A stretch of DNA of 64,000 nucleotides from assembly GCF_028372415.1 (NCBI RefSeq), contig NC_092872.1, positions 258,503,008-258,567,007 of the forward strand, written 5' to 3'. Each line of letters starts with the position of its first letter. Position 1 is the first letter of the stretch. This document shows, piece by piece, positions 20,740-31,849 of the stretch. The notes under the pieces are model-generated. The model worked only from the letters and a program-made list of their open reading frames with translations. It had not been told where the DNA came from and made no database searches. The DNA is from Notamacropus eugenii (Eukaryota; Chordata; Mammalia; Diprotodontia; Macropodidae). The translations under genes were made by a program, and so were the position numbers.

Positions 20740-21190
20740 AGAATGCTGCCGTTGGTTCAGAGAATCAGTGGGTCCCAGTTAGAAGAACCTCAGAGACCAT
20801 CTGGTCCAAAGCCAACCCATCTGAGAATCCCTTCTATGAGGGACAGCACAGGTGGTCACTCAGGCGTTGCTGAAAGACCTCCTGTGAAGGCTGCTAACTC
20901 ACAGCCTCCCAAGGGACATCCTGTTTGGGGGCACCTCTAAACTATGCTGAGATTTGCCTCTGCAACTCTATCATTCTGTCCTCTGGGGACAAGCTCAGTA
21001 AAACTAACCCCTCTACCACGATGTTGCCTTAAGTCCCCCACACTCCACTAAGTGTTCTTTCTCCAGTCTAAACGTACCTAGTTCCCTGGATCATTCTCTG
21101 GCGGCATGGGTGTAAGACCACACTCCACCTTGGTTGTCCCCTTTCTAGACACTTCACTTTGGCCATCATCCAGGTATATGGTACACACAA
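20740..21190 (-). mobile_element. CR1/L3-type LINE 3' part
   Basis: Reverse copy in the expected order: 'cctcagagaccatctggtcc' (tail end), then 'ctcaggcgttgctgaaagac', 'ctctggggacaagctcag' and 'ctccagtctaaacgtaccta'. Confidence 0.65.
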
Positions 21191-21309
21191 TTGGATGTGT
21201 TGGTCCAGGTGTGTTTTGATGAAGACAGAGTATGCAGCAGGGTTCTCACCTCCCTAGATCTTAGGCAGGGCATTTCTGTTAGAATACGTTTGCTTTTTCA
21301 TGGGCCATA

Positions 21310-21690
21310 TCATGAAAGATTCTTGAATTCTCTGAGTTGGAAGGCATCGTTGAGGCCATTCAATCCCCAATCCCAATTCTACTTGCCCCCTTGTTCCCTC
21401 TACAACATCTCCAAGTGGTTATACAGCCTTTCCTAGAAAATTCTAGTGAGGAGAAAGCCCTTGCCTCCTGAAGCATCTATTCCCTTTAGAAACAGCTGTA
21501 GTTAAGTAATGTTTCCTTATGTCAGGTTCCAGTTTGCCTCTCTACTTCCACTCATTGCTTCTGCTTCTCCCCTCTGGAGCCAAGCAAAACAAGCCTAATC
21601 CTTCTTCCCCATGACAGTCCTTTACATACTTAAAGACTGCCATCATGTCTTCTAAACAAAGTCTCGTGAGATGATCCCATCAAAGATGAA
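21310..21690 (-). mobile_element. CR1/L3-type LINE 3' part
   Basis: 'gagttggaaggcatcgttga', 'gaaacagctgtagttaagta', 'cctctggagccaagcaaaac', 'tgacagtcctttacatactt'. It is a second copy in the same orientation as its left neighbour. Confidence 0.7.
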
Positions 21691-21699
21691 CCCTTTGCC

Positions 21700-21862
21700 A
21701 ACAAAGGCCAATTCCATTACCCTCAATGACGCTGACAGCCAAGGAAACTGAAGGAGGTCCACAAGTGGTTACTTACCTGAAGTCATATAGGTAGTAAGCA
21801 TAAGAGGCAGGATTTGGACCCAGGCTCCCTGATTCCATTGTTCTTGACCACTAGCACCTTCC
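21700..21862 (-). mobile_element. MIR-like SINE
   Basis: 'agccaaggaaactgaaggag' and 'caggatttggacccaggctc'. Confidence 0.65.
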
Positions 21863-22189
21863 ACTCATCCTCCTTGGTCAAGATATCCAGTCCCCTCACT
21901 CTGCTGCTCACCTTTCTTCTGAATGGGCTCAGGTTTGTCAATGTCCTTCATGAAAGGGGAATCCCAAGATGGTGGGGACCCCAGTGATAAGGACAGAGGA
22001 ACTCTGAGGTGCCCCTGGTGGAGAGGGCTGCCTCTTGGATAGTGACGGGGGCATCTCTGTCCTTTCCCAAGGCCATCCACACCAGATGGAACCATGGCAG
22101 ACCATCAGCCCCCTGGGGGCATCTTCTGGGCATCCCTTTTCTGAGTCTAAATCTCCTATCTCTTTGTAAATGTTTCAGTCTGAAGAAGC

Positions 22190-22312
22190 AAGATACAAGG
22201 ATAGTGACTAGCCTAGGAATCAGAAGAGCTGAGTTCAAATCCTGCCTGTGATTGGGTAATTTTGTGACCCTGAGCAAATCACTTAACTTCAAGGCAACTG
22301 GAAGACGAATGA
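22190..22312 (+). mobile_element. MIR-like SINE
   Basis: 'tgagttcaaatcctgcctgt' and 'gaccctgagcaaatcactta'. Confidence 0.7.
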
Positions 22313-22359
22313 CTGCATCAGTGGGGGGGCCTGATTTCCTTAATGTGAATCATTTATAC

Positions 22360-22572
22360 TGAGGAAAAGTCTTCCTATCCTGTCCTATCCCCCTTGCCCC
22401 CACTGACTAGAGGTTCCTTCATAAGATCTGTATTTGTTTTTATATCTTTTATTATTTCCTTAGACAGGTTGTCCATATTGTTTTCCTGCCAGAAACCAAG
22501 TTTTTGTCTAGCTTAGCACCTAGTAGGTGTTTAATAAGTAAATGCTTGCTGACTGACTGGTTGATTCAGTAA
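22360..22572 (+). mobile_element. L2 LINE 3' end
   Basis: 'cttagcacctagtaggtgtt' and 'aagtaaatgcttgctgactg', preceded by the T-rich L2 3' UTR. Confidence 0.7.
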
Positions 22573-23195
22573 CTCAAGAATTGGTGAGTTCCTTGGCTCA
22601 GACGTCTTCTCCAACCATTCTGATCCCAGCCCCTCCACACCTTAGCAGATGCTTCATGAGCCTCTGGGGCAGAAATAATCCCTCCCAGGCCTCCAGGCCT
22701 CCCCAGATAACAAGGCTGGTCAGGTGGATCTTATCGTGTCTGGATCATTTTGGTCCTCTTGGAGAAGGAAGGACAACAAGCAAACCTCATTCGAAGGCTT
22801 GAGCAAGGCAGGCCTGACCAGAGGTCTCTGGGGCAGCAGAGGAGGCCTCTGGCAGTCAACCATGACTAACAGCACCAGCCTCGCCCTCCCTCCACTCATC
22901 CCAGGGCCCCAAAGTCTCTTCCCTCCCTGTATCCCAGTGCAACCTCTTCATAGGGGGAGGTAGGACTGGCATTGACCCCGATTTGAGAGATGAGAGGTGA
23001 TTTACCCAGGTCACTCGGAACTCAGAACTAGTTCTCCCAGTCTCTGCTTCCTGGATGCCCACTGAAAAATGCATGCTCTGTCCGCATGAGGAGGCAGGCC
23101 TTCCTTGGCTAACTCCTGGAAGAGGGATGGCAGGGAGATAGCCCGGTGGGCTGCTCCCCACAGCCTTCCTGTTCAGAGGTATAATTTAATGCAGG
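22573..23195. other. Intergenic, no clear feature
   Basis: A weak MIR-like trace (minus) lies at about 22970-23060. The rest is single-copy, pyrimidine-rich DNA without a recognisable gene. Confidence 0.45.
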
Positions 23196-23196
<1 letters not shown>

Positions 23197-23245
<49 letters not shown>

Positions 23246-23250
23246 ACACC
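23197..23250 (+). repeat. (CA)n microsatellite
   Basis: About 26 CA units. Confidence 0.97.
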
Positions 23251-23412
23251 CTACTCCTACACTATCTAATGGATTAATCTAATACATCAATGACTTTAGT
23301 CGTTAACACTGAGCCAGCGATTGTACTTCTGGATGCAGGTGGGGAGGAATGTTTTCCCAAAGGGATCTACTCTAAAGAGGTATCTTGGCTGATGAATTTC
23401 TTGCACACCCTA

Positions 23413-23437
23413 CACACACACACACACATACCCAACA

Positions 23438-23487
<50 letters not shown>
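23413..23487 (+). repeat. (CA)n microsatellite, interrupted
   Basis: Two CA runs separated by 'tacccaacacta'. It lies about 160 bp from the previous CA tract. Confidence 0.97.
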
Positions 23488-23490
<3 letters not shown>

Positions 23491-23519
23491 CTTCCATCCT
23501 TTCCCAAACAGGCTCAGAT

Positions 23520-23582
23520 TCCCAGAATCTCAGAAATGGAAGTATCCTAGAAGCCTCCTAGTCCAACCCTTAGCAGATCAAG
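23520..23582 (-). mobile_element. CR1/L3-type tail fragment
   Basis: 'cagaatctcagaaatggaag' and 'cctcctagtccaacccttag'. Confidence 0.55.
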
Positions 23583-23619
23583 AATTCCTCAACAACAAAC
23601 CCAACAAGTGAAGGAGAGA

Positions 23620-23876
23620 GGAAAGAAGCATCTCTACAGCACCTTCTATATTCCAGGCACAGCATGAAACACTTCACAAACATAACTCACTGAATCCTCA
23701 CAGCCACCCTGGCAGGTAGGGGCTATTATCATCCTAATTTTGCAGCTGAGGAAACTGAGGCAGGCAGAGGCTAAGTGACTTGCCCAGGGTCACACAGCTA
23801 GCTCATGTGTCTAAGACCAGATCTGAACCCAGGTCTTCCTGACTCCAGGCCCAATACTTTATCCGCTGCATCACTT
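23620..23876 (-). mobile_element. MIR-like SINE, full length
   Basis: 'tcctcacagccaccctggca', 'cagctgaggaaactgaggca', 'gacttgcccagggtcacaca', 'gaacccaggtcttcctgact' and 'ctttatccgctgcatcac'. Confidence 0.9.
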
Positions 23877-24184
23877 ACTACCTTCTACGTGGGCCCACAT
23901 GCATACACATCCCTCCATAATATGCAAACCTCGCAGCCTCTCTGTGTAGGATATAGATCTCTTAGCACATCAATAAGCATTTATGATGTACCAGGCATGT
24001 GGTCTGGCGTCCCAGGAAGCAGGAGGTTCCCTTTTCCAGCCCCAAAGACCAGTCCTACTCTGCTATGAGAGCAGGAGAGCAAGTGTCCTAAGAGCCAGAG
24101 CCCAGGAGGGCCTTGGGGCTGGAAGGAACCAGACAGGGCCAGTGCTGGCTGGTGGAGGAAGATCATGAGAGGAAGGCTTCAGAT

Positions 24185-24392
24185 GCGTGGTGTGGCAAGA
24201 AACAGCACTGGCTGAAAGGTCAGAGGACCTGAGTTCGAATCCCAACTTTTCTCTGCACATGACCTTTATGCCTTTATGCCTTGGTTGCCTTCTTGTGAAA
24301 TGAAGAGCTTAGACCAGATGGTCTGTGATGATCAAATGAAATGAGAATACAAGCCCTCTGCAAACCTTAAAGTCTATATATTAGCTCTATGC
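24185..24392 (+). mobile_element. MIR-like SINE
   Basis: 'gacctgagttcgaatcccaa', 'gcttagaccagatggtctgt' and 'ctctgcaaaccttaaagtct'. Confidence 0.75.
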
Positions 24393-24404
24393 ATGGGCTT
24401 GCGC

Positions 24405-24620
24405 ACAGAGAAGGCAGTGTAGCCCAGTAAACAGAGACAGCCTCAGCCACGAAGATCTGGGTTCAAGTCTTGTCTCTGATCATTCTAGCTAGGTGACCCT
24501 GGGCAAGTCACTTAAATTCCCAAAATCCCTCAGGCAACTAAGAGTCTACATTGAAAATGCTGGGAAGGCACCAACATGCACTGGTAGAGGGAGTTTCTTC
24601 ATCTAGCAGTTCTCTGTACT
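24405..24620 (+). mobile_element. Marsupial-type tRNA-derived SINE
   Basis: 'gatctgggttcaagtcttgt', 'gaccctgggcaagtcactta', 'caggcaactaagagtctaca', then 'tgcactggtagagggagttt'. The last block differs from MIR and belongs to a distinct SINE type. Confidence 0.65.
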
Positions 24621-24634
24621 ATTCTGTACGTGTG

Positions 24635-24870
24635 ATTGTGTTGTGTAGCCATTTCCAGTTGTATCTAACTCTTCATGATCCCATTTGGGTTTTTTGGCAA
24701 AGATACTGGAGAGGTTTGTCATTACATTCTCCGGATCATTTTACAGATGAGGCAAATAGGGTTAAGTGACTTGCTCAGTCACACTTGCTAATGAGTGTCT
24801 AAGGCAGATTTGACTCAGGTCATCCTAATCCCAGACCCATCATTCTAACCACTGAGCAATCGAGCTCCCC
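24635..24870 (-). mobile_element. Mar-1-type SINE, full length
   Basis: 'cccatttgggttttttggca', 'aagatactggagaggtttgt', 'atcattttacagatgaggca' and 'ccactgagcaatcgagctcc'. Confidence 0.9.
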
Positions 24871-25309
24871 TAAATGTGTGTGATATATTTGTGCATGTAT
24901 ATATGTGCTCAAGGGAGAGGGAATACAGAAATGGAATCTAATAACCACAGAGGACTCACAGAATGGAAACCTCCTCCATCAATGACAGTCAATAATTGGC
25001 CTCTAACTTCGGAGCTTTCCCGATGCTTGAGGCATCAGGCAGTAATGTCCTGCCCCAGGGTCACAGAACCTTTGTGTATCAGGGGTGGAAACTGAACCCA
25101 AGTTTTCATGACCCCAGAGAAAGAAATAGGTCCTACCAGCTCTAAATCCTGTCATCTCCCTCCTTCCCTTGCTTCAGAGGGGAAACCTCATTTGCGGCCA
25201 TGCACCAGCCCACAAGTTAACCTTTGAATCTCATCTCAGATTCTAAGCGAGGGAGAAACACCAAGGCAGGGGCTTGGGACAGTGGCAGGCCCATTCAGCC
25301 CTCTGTTAG

Positions 25310-25432
25310 AAAGGCAGCACCATGTAGCGCTCATGGATTCAGAAAGAACAGGGTGAGAGTTCTCACTCTAACACGGACTGGGTGATGGCTCTGGGACTCA
25401 GTTTCCTCAGCTGTAAAATGAGGACACTTCTG
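25310..25432 (+). mobile_element. MIR-like SINE
   Basis: 'gggactcagtttcctcagct' and 'gtaaaatgaggac'. Confidence 0.65.
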
Positions 25433-25579
25433 AAGAAGACTAGAGAAACGGAAGTTATTTAAACCTGCCCTGTGTTCCAAGGGCAATCCAGCCTCCTTCC
25501 CTGCCCCACCCCCAGCCTTTGGTATTTTAAATAAATATAATATAACTCAGTTTTTAAGTCAGAGTTTCCTTAGGTTTCC

Positions 25580-25662
25580 TTTCCTTTTATTTTCATAATC
25601 TCAGCACCTAGGATGGATCTTCTACTTGGTGGGTGCTAAGTAAATGCCCAGCTGAACTGAAA
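25580..25662 (+). mobile_element. L2-type LINE 3' end
   Basis: 'aatctcagcacctaggatgg' and 'ggtgctaagtaaatgcccag'. Confidence 0.5.
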
Positions 25663-25949
25663 ACCTAGAATTATTTTCAACTTTCTGACACTCAAGAGTT
25701 CATGTTCAAATGTGTATTTGGTTTATATGCATAGAGTGTTTACACCCGGATGGGGCTTGGCTTGGCTGCAGTCTGAATTTCCACAGATGGATGAAAGCTG
25801 CCTTGACTCCCAAGTCTCAAGTCTCTGCTGCCCGCCCTCCTCAGGCCCCTGGGATCTGAGCCCACTCCTTGGTGCTGGACAGCACTCACGGGAGTGGGAT
25901 GGAGAGGCTGCAGACACCACAGAGCTGAAGAGAGGCCCACCTCTCCTGC

Positions 25950-26165
25950 TTCAAGGAGCAGTTCTCAAGGGGGGATTTTTGGTCTCTGGACCCTTTACAG
26001 TCTTACAAGCTACTGAAGACCCAAAGATCTTCAGTTTATGTATTAGGTCTATCAATATTCACTGTATTAGGAATTAAAGTATCTTATTATTATGAAAATA
26101 GCTTTTAGACCCCTTGAAAGAATCCCAGCCCCAGCCTTGCATCCCCACACCACCCTTTTAGAATC
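25950..26165. mobile_element. hAT-like DNA transposon remnant
   Basis: 'agcagttctcaaggggggat', 'ggaccctttacagtcttaca', 'ttgagg'-like 'actgaagacccaaagatctt' and 'tctatcaatattcactgtat' follow the order of a known hAT-type mammalian repeat. The ends are eroded. Confidence 0.55.
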
Positions 26166-26365
26166 CCTGGCCTAGACTTAGCAGGAAGAAAGTCTGGGTT
26201 CAGATTTCACCTCTGACAACTCATACTAATTGTATAACAGCCCTCGGCAAGTCACCTCATCGGTATCAACCTCACAGAATTGACATGAGGCTCAAACAAG
26301 ACGCTAGTAAAGTGCTTAGGAAGTTAAATTCCGACAGAAATATCCATTGTTATTAATATTGCTGT
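26166..26365 (+). mobile_element. MIR SINE
   Basis: 'tgggttcagatttcacctct', 'ggcaagtcacctcatcggta', 'gacatgaggctcaaacaaga' and 'agtaaagtgcttaggaagt'. Confidence 0.7.
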
Positions 26366-26684
26366 CCTCCATGAGAAGAGCAGAATTCAGTCTTGTCTAA
26401 GTTCTTACTTAGAGTTGATTTTAGAATGTAATCTCCAGGAAATCCCCAATCCTCCGACCCAAGAAATGATAGCGGCCCCTACCCCTCTGCCCGCCAGTGC
26501 CTGCCACAGTGCCTGAACTCAAGCCCCCAGCTTCGAGGCTCCACACTGTCCTTTGGGCCTCCCGCTTTCAAAAGCCAGCACAGGAAGACTCTACTAACCT
26601 GGAATGAATGGGTCTATTCATTCACTAAAGATGAGGCCCAAGATGGGAGAGGAGAACTGAGGGAAAGGAAAGGTGGATCTTTGG
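26366..26684. other. Intergenic, no recognisable feature
   Basis: Apparently single-copy; no repeat or gene was seen. Confidence 0.45.
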
Positions 26685-26835
26685 CTTTTTACACTGGAAG
26701 GGACCCTAAAAGTCTAACTTGTCCAACACTTTCTTTACATATGAGAAAATCTGAGACCTAGTGAGGGTCATGCTCACCCCAGGCCAAGCTCACAAATACT
26801 AAGTGGGTGAGCCCAGGGCCTCTGATGCTAAAACC
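26685..26835 (-). mobile_element. MIR-like SINE with CR1/L3-type tail
   Basis: 'acactggaagggaccctaaa', 'cttgtccaacactttcttta', 'catatgagaaaatctgagac'. Confidence 0.65.
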
Positions 26836-27129
26836 ACAGAGGAAGGGGAATAACCCAAGGGGAAAAGATTCCCAGGGCCAGGAGAGGAAGTGGCTCAGGG
26901 AAACGGAGAAGGAAGTCAAGGAAGAGACTGGTAAGAGGAGGAGGAGGAGAAACACATAGTAAGAGGAGAGGAGAGGAGAGGAGAGGGAAGGGAAAAGGGC
27001 AAAGCTTGACACTGCACTCCCCTGGGACCCCACCAAAGAGGAAGATTCTCCCTTGGAACAATGCTACAGAACAGAGACACTGAGGCCTGGGCAGACTGGA
27101 CAGTGAGCAGGACCCTTCTAGGAGGCCCA

Positions 27130-27282
27130 CAGCTCTAGAGTTAGAAGGGACCTCAGGGCCACACAGACCCATCTGCTTGTTTTACTGATGAGAAAACTCA
27201 GGTCCAGGGAAGGGATCTGCCCAAGATCACAGTTCAAAGGTGACATTTGAACCAGGTTCTCTGATTTCTGAGTCATCTGGAC
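27130..27282 (-). mobile_element. MIR-like SINE with CR1/L3-type tail
   Basis: 'ctctagagttagaagggacc', 'ttttactgatgagaaaactc', 'ctgcccaagatcacagttca'. Confidence 0.7.
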
Positions 27283-27609
27283 ACATTACATGTTCACAAC
27301 TGCAGGACAAAAGCACATACCTATACCACAAGTGAACAAATTTCAGTGACATGGGTATTATTTTATAGACAGGGAAACTGAGGCAATCAGGTGAAGAAAA
27401 CTGGGTGCTGAAGGCCCCAGCACAGCAGCAGGGTTTGCCAGAAGAATCCAGAGAGAATCCCTGGCCTCTGTCTCTTCATCCAAATTTTGCTTCGCTAGAC
27501 AAAAAGACAATGAAAAACTGACCCTTAGAAGGTCATTCTGCAAAAGGAACTGTCCCAAAATGTGCTGAGACCAGGTAAAAGTAGTACATTACCATTCTCT
27601 CCTCCTTTA

Positions 27610-28190
27610 TATTTCCCAAAGACACATCCATTTATTTTGCAGACCACTCTGAGGGCAGGCATGGCATCTCTCCTTCAATGAAAGCTACGTCGTATCATTG
27701 ACCTCCAAATCTTCCTCAGCCCTCAATGCCTAGAAGAAGTCTTCCCATCCTCCCACCACCTACAGGAAGCCCCCTCCTAGGCCCACTGGGACTGTTCTTT
27801 CTCTCCTCCATCTGTGTCCTGCAAGGTCTATCTCATCCCACCTACCCCTGATTATCCCCCCATTAATGCCCAAATTATCCCAACTCCCTCAGGAAGACCC
27901 TGCCTGACCTCCTTCCCCAATTTTCTCAGCCCAATATCATGATCTTGCCCTCCACTAAGTTCCTACCATGAGCCCAGGCACTAGACCAAAAATCATTACA
28001 CCAAGGAGTAGGCAGCTTTCACCACTGTCTTGGCACATCTTGGCACCTCTCCACCACTAGACTGGAAGCTTCTTGAGGTAGGAACTCTATGGAACCAGCA
28101 GTGTCATGTCTTAGCATTCCACAGGAGGCTGGGCCTACCTAGGGTGCTCAAGAAATACACCTTCCCTGGCAGGACTATTCTAAAGTTCTC
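27610..28190 (+). mobile_element. L2-type LINE fragment(s)
   Basis: Pyrimidine-rich L2 3' language: 'ccacctacaggaagccccct' and 'cagactggaagcttcttgag'-like 'actggaagcttcttgaggta'. Divergence is high and there may be more than one copy. Confidence 0.5.
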
Positions 28191-28234
28191 CAGGGAGCAG
28201 AGATCAGCTCCCGGTCCAAGCCAAGCAGGAAACT

Positions 28235-28381
28235 CTGTCTCCCAACACTGTGCCTTTGCACTGGCTGTGCCCCCACACTCTAGAGCTTGGAGGCTCTGCC
28301 CCATTCCCTCCATCTCAGGGTCTCCCTGGCTTCCTTCAAGGTCCAGCCCAAACCCTACCTTCTACAGGAACCCCCTCCCCA

Positions 28382-28449
<68 letters not shown>

Positions 28450-28645
28450 CTATTTTCTCTGAGATTATCTCCCTTTTATACCTTATGTATCTTGTATGTA
28501 CATGGTTGTTTGTATGTTGTCTTTTCCCATTGAATTGTAAGCTCTTTGAGGGCAAGGCCCATGTTTTTGTCTTCCTTTGTATCCCCAGGGCTTAGCCCCA
28601 TGTCTGGCACACAGTAGGCACTATATAAATGCTGAGATTTGCCCA
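28235..28645 (+). mobile_element. L2 LINE 3' end with an internal (CA)n
   Basis: A very clear L2 order: 'ctgtgcctttgcactggctg', 'ctggcttccttcaaggtcca', 'ctaccttctacaggaacccc', then the CA tract, then 'tgtaagctctttgagggcaa', 'tgtctggcacacagtaggca' and 'ctatataaatgctga'. Confidence 0.9.
28383..28449 (+). repeat. (CA)n microsatellite inside L2
   Basis: An almost pure run of about 32 CA units. It creates long His/Thr open frames on the plus strand and Cys/Val frames on the minus strand, none of which are genes. Confidence 0.98.
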
Positions 28646-28894
28646 GCACATGCTCACACCCAATACCCTATAGGCCAGTCTGGCTCAGTACTCCTCTGCC
28701 AAAGACTGGAAAGGCTTGAAAAACACATTTAGCCCAGGACCTGATACATAATAGGTACTGTATAAATGCTGATTCCCTTCCCCTTCCTCCCCATAAGTGC
28801 CTTTTGCCCCCAGGGGCTCCATTAATTTTTTGGAGACATGGGAGAAGGGGCTGCTTTGGCAGGATAGTGGGGAGGGGGCATTCCCTTAAGCACT

Positions 28895-29140
28895 GCCTGT
28901 GGCATCACCTGCACCCTGGTGCTCCCCAAATCCCACATCACCTCAGACCTAGGTGTTCCCCAAATCCCTCCTGCATCATCACCCTGATGCTTCCCAAATC
29001 CCACATCACCTCAGATGTGGGTTCTCCCTGAATCCTTCCAGCATCACCTCAAGAAGTTGGGGCTCCCCAAATACTTCCCGCATCCCCTCCACCCTGATGC
29101 TCCCCGAATTCACCTCAGATGTGGGCACTCCCTGACTCCA
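28895..29140 (+). repeat. Diverged minisatellite
   Basis: About three to four higher-order units of about 70 bp, each made of two related halves. Recurrent words are 'gcatcacct', 'ccctgatgct', 'ccccaaatccc' and 'cacctcagatgtggg'. It is too diverged for a firm copy number. Confidence 0.8.
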
Positions 29141-29644
29141 CACTAGTTGATCAAACATCTCCAGGGCAGGCCCACAAAACTGGGGGGGCAATCACTGTTT
29201 TTCCTCCATCCTGTGGGATTTTTCCTTCTCCGTTTTCAATCATCTTCCACCAAGCCCAACTTCTCATCTGCTTCTCCTAGCTCTCTACTCTGCTAATCCC
29301 TCTCCATGGAAGACACAAAGGGTCATAACTCACAGTTACACAGCACTTTAAAGTCTGCAAAGTAGACAGTGCTTCATTTGAATCTTCTCCAAATAAGGCT
29401 TTATAAAAATGCATAAAATACAGATCTCAAACTATTTTAAAATGAAACAGTTCCTGGATCCCAGCTACCTCTTGCTGCCTCTACAAAAGAATCAGTCTCC
29501 CCATCTCATCCCTGTCCCCACTGTCCAACACCCCTTCTCTGGCAGCTGCACTTTGAACATTTCCTCCTCCTCCAACAGCAGATATTTTGAGCTGCTTCCT
29601 GGCACCCTGACCTAGAGGCCTTCCCATTCTTTCCAGAACCAAGT

Positions 29645-29788
29645 CACAGTCCCCAAGTTCAAATCATGCCTGCTACTCACTACATGTGTGACCACAGGTA
29701 AGCTATTTCCCCCTCTCTGGGCCTCAGCTTCTTCATCGATAAAATGAGAGGGTTAGACTAGAGAACCTCTGGATGTGCACTCCTGTGT
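29645..29788 (+). mobile_element. MIR-like SINE with CR1/L3-type tail
   Basis: 'agttcaaatcatgcctgcta', 'tgggcctcagcttcttcatc', 'gataaaatgagagggttaga', 'ctagagaacctctgg'. Confidence 0.75.
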
Positions 29789-30199
29789 TTTCCATGGCAA
29801 GCAGGGATACAGAAAGGGCCCCCATCCTACAGCTCTCCCGAGGTATCTGCACACAGTAGGTCAGCACACAGTGTTGGCAGCCCTGAGTTGAATGAAGGCT
29901 GCATGGGAGGAATCCTCCCTCTCAAGGCTTCACAGAGCAATGAAAATGGGAGCAGGGAAGGCCAGGGAACATCAAAGACATGGGACTAAATACACACCCG
30001 GAATTGGAGCCAAGTACATGGGGTACTAAAAAAAAATCACCGTCATCTGGGCAGCATGCTGACAGATAGATAGACTGACATTGGGCAGAGGGGCAGGGCT
30101 GGGAGAGGGAGGGGGTCTTCGGAGGCCCCCGGCCTGGCCTGATCCTCCACATGAGCACACAGCACAGGCCATGCCATGAGGCACCCATCCAATGGAACT

Positions 30200-30442
30200 C
30201 CTTTCATTTACAATATGGTTTATTGTGTTGAAAAAGATCCCTCTCAAAGCCTCTTTTATAAGTAACACAGGTTCCCCCCCCGCCCCCCACCCTCACCCAG
30301 TTCTCCTGGAAAGGGAGAAGCCTTTTCCTTCAGGCCACAGCCCATCCACTTCTTTCTCTGGTTAAAATCAAGAGAGAGAAAGGGAGAAAGGGAAAGGAGC
30401 CTTCCCAGAGGGCATGGTGGGTGGGCTGCTGCTCTCTGCCTT
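30200..30442 (-). other. PALD1: Probable PALD1 3' UTR
   Basis: Follows the PALD1 stop codon on the minus strand. A canonical AATAAA (plus-strand TTTATT at 30219-30224) lies about 220 bases after the stop and is the nearest plausible poly(A) signal. Longer forms ending further left cannot be excluded. Confidence 0.45.
30219..30224 (-). promoter_or_regulatory. Candidate poly(A) signal AATAAA for PALD1
   Basis: Canonical hexamer on the minus strand, in 'cacaataaaccatattg'. It is supported only by position and motif. Confidence 0.4.
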
Positions 30443-30592
30443 CTACAGGAAGTCCCCAAGGAAGGGCCCAGGGCTCAGGGTCTGCTCTTGCCATCGGTAA
30501 CGTAACCTTGACAGGGGCTTATCTTCAATCGTCTCAAACTCGGTGAAGCCCAGCTGGTTGAGAACCTCGTAGACTCCAGCTTTGGCAGCCAC
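30443..30592 (-). CDS. PALD1: Paladin, last coding exon
   Basis: Encodes the last 49 residues of paladin, starting 'VAAKAGVYEVLNQLGFTEFE' and including 'LSRLRYRWQEQ', then TAG at 30443-30445. The acceptor on the minus strand is 'tttcttctcag' ending at 30593. The reading is phase 0, which fits the donor of the preceding exon. The 'SRLRYRWQEQ' stretch is what I recognise as the conserved paladin C-terminus. The gene converges on PRF1, which lies about 24 kb to the left, the same arrangement as in human. The exon is intact. Confidence 0.85.
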   Translation of the reverse strand: MAAKAGVYEVLNQLGFTEFETIEDKPLSRLRYRWQEQTLSPGPFLGDFL

Positions 30593-31244
30593 CTGAGAAG
30601 AAAGAAAAGGGGGTTGGAATAGTGGGGGGCAGACAGGGGCAAGGGGCGAAAGCTGACAGGCACTTCACCAGCGGCTGGTGTGGTCATACATTCACCCATC
30701 TCATGCCATCTCACTTCTTCCTTACTTCCCCCTCTCATATCCCATCTTATCCACTCAATCTCACTCACTCTCCCCTAGTCACTCATCCATTTATTCATCA
30801 ATTCATTCAATAGCTTAGGCCAAACATCAGCGAAGCAAGAAAAGTCTCTGCCCTCCAGCTTGGATAAATGGAGGTGTGTGATTTAGAATGCCAGACCACA
30901 TCCCACGGGCATCTTCATCAAATGAGGCGATATCTGTAAAGCACTTAGCAAGCCTGCACACAGTAGGCGCTTAATAAACACTTGCTCTCGTCCGTCCTTC
31001 TCCCTACCCTTCCCTGTCAGACACAGAATTCCAGCTGGAAGGACAGGGGCATCCACACATAGGTGAAGGCTCAGTGATTCTTATCAAATTCGCTTTCTCC
31101 AGAATGAGGACTGAGGCACAGGCCTAGATAACTTGCACTCAAGAATCCCAAAAATAGCATCTTGGTTCCATGCAGGGAGAAGATGGGGGAGACTCAGCCT
31201 CTCACCTCAAGGCCTCTCTGAAGTTGGTCTTCAAAAAAGAGACC

Positions 31245-31345
31245 CTGAAGAGCAGTATGTGGTATGGACTACAAAGACCCAGGCTCAGGTCTCTGTTCTA
31301 CCACTTACTACCTAGAAGACCCCAACAGGAAACATGGCGGTCATT
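31245..31345 (+). mobile_element. MIR-like SINE, 5' part
   Basis: 'gtatggactacaaagaccca', 'ggctcaggtctctgttctac', 'cacttactacctagaagacc'. Confidence 0.5.
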
Positions 31346-31589
31346 TCCATAAAATACAACGTCCCTGGGAAGGAGATACTGCAAGCACCCACATTTTATA
31401 GACAAGAAGGCTTAGGACATAACGCAGGCAGTAAGCAAAGCCGTGAGTCACATCCATATGTCCTGACTCCAAGGGCAATGGTTTTTTAAAAATAAAGATG
31501 TACTTCCTTGTTCTTTTAAAAAAAAAAGTTTTATAGATGCTTTTTGTTTATAAGGTTTATAAAGATGGTTTTATAAGGTTTATGTAGAT

Positions 31590-31830
31590 TTATTCATATA
31601 GATGCCTTTTGTTTTACGTATATGTGTGTATGTGTATATACATGTATATACATATATATATAATGTGCATGTGACAATAATTCCAAATATGCCCTATTCT
31701 ACTCCATCTCCAACCCCTAGGGAGCATTTCCCTTGTAACAAAAGGGGAAAAAACCCAGGTAAGTAAAACCAGCATCTAGTACCACACACAACACTCCACT
31801 CCCACAGTCCCCACTTTACCAATGAAAGGA
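31590..31830. mobile_element. Dispersed repeat, unnamed family A (with TA/TG-rich lead)
   Basis: 'agatgccttttgttttacgt', a TG/TA-rich stretch, 'aattccaaatatgccctatt', 'cccttgtaacaaaaggggaa'. It shares word order with 898-1137. Confidence 0.4.
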
Positions 31831-31849
31831 AGCAGGGGCTGAAGTTTTT

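Noticed and set aside
28030-28595. Open frames of 100-167 residues across the CA tract
   Set aside because: They pass through an L2 copy and a (CA)n run. The His/Thr runs are translation of the microsatellite.
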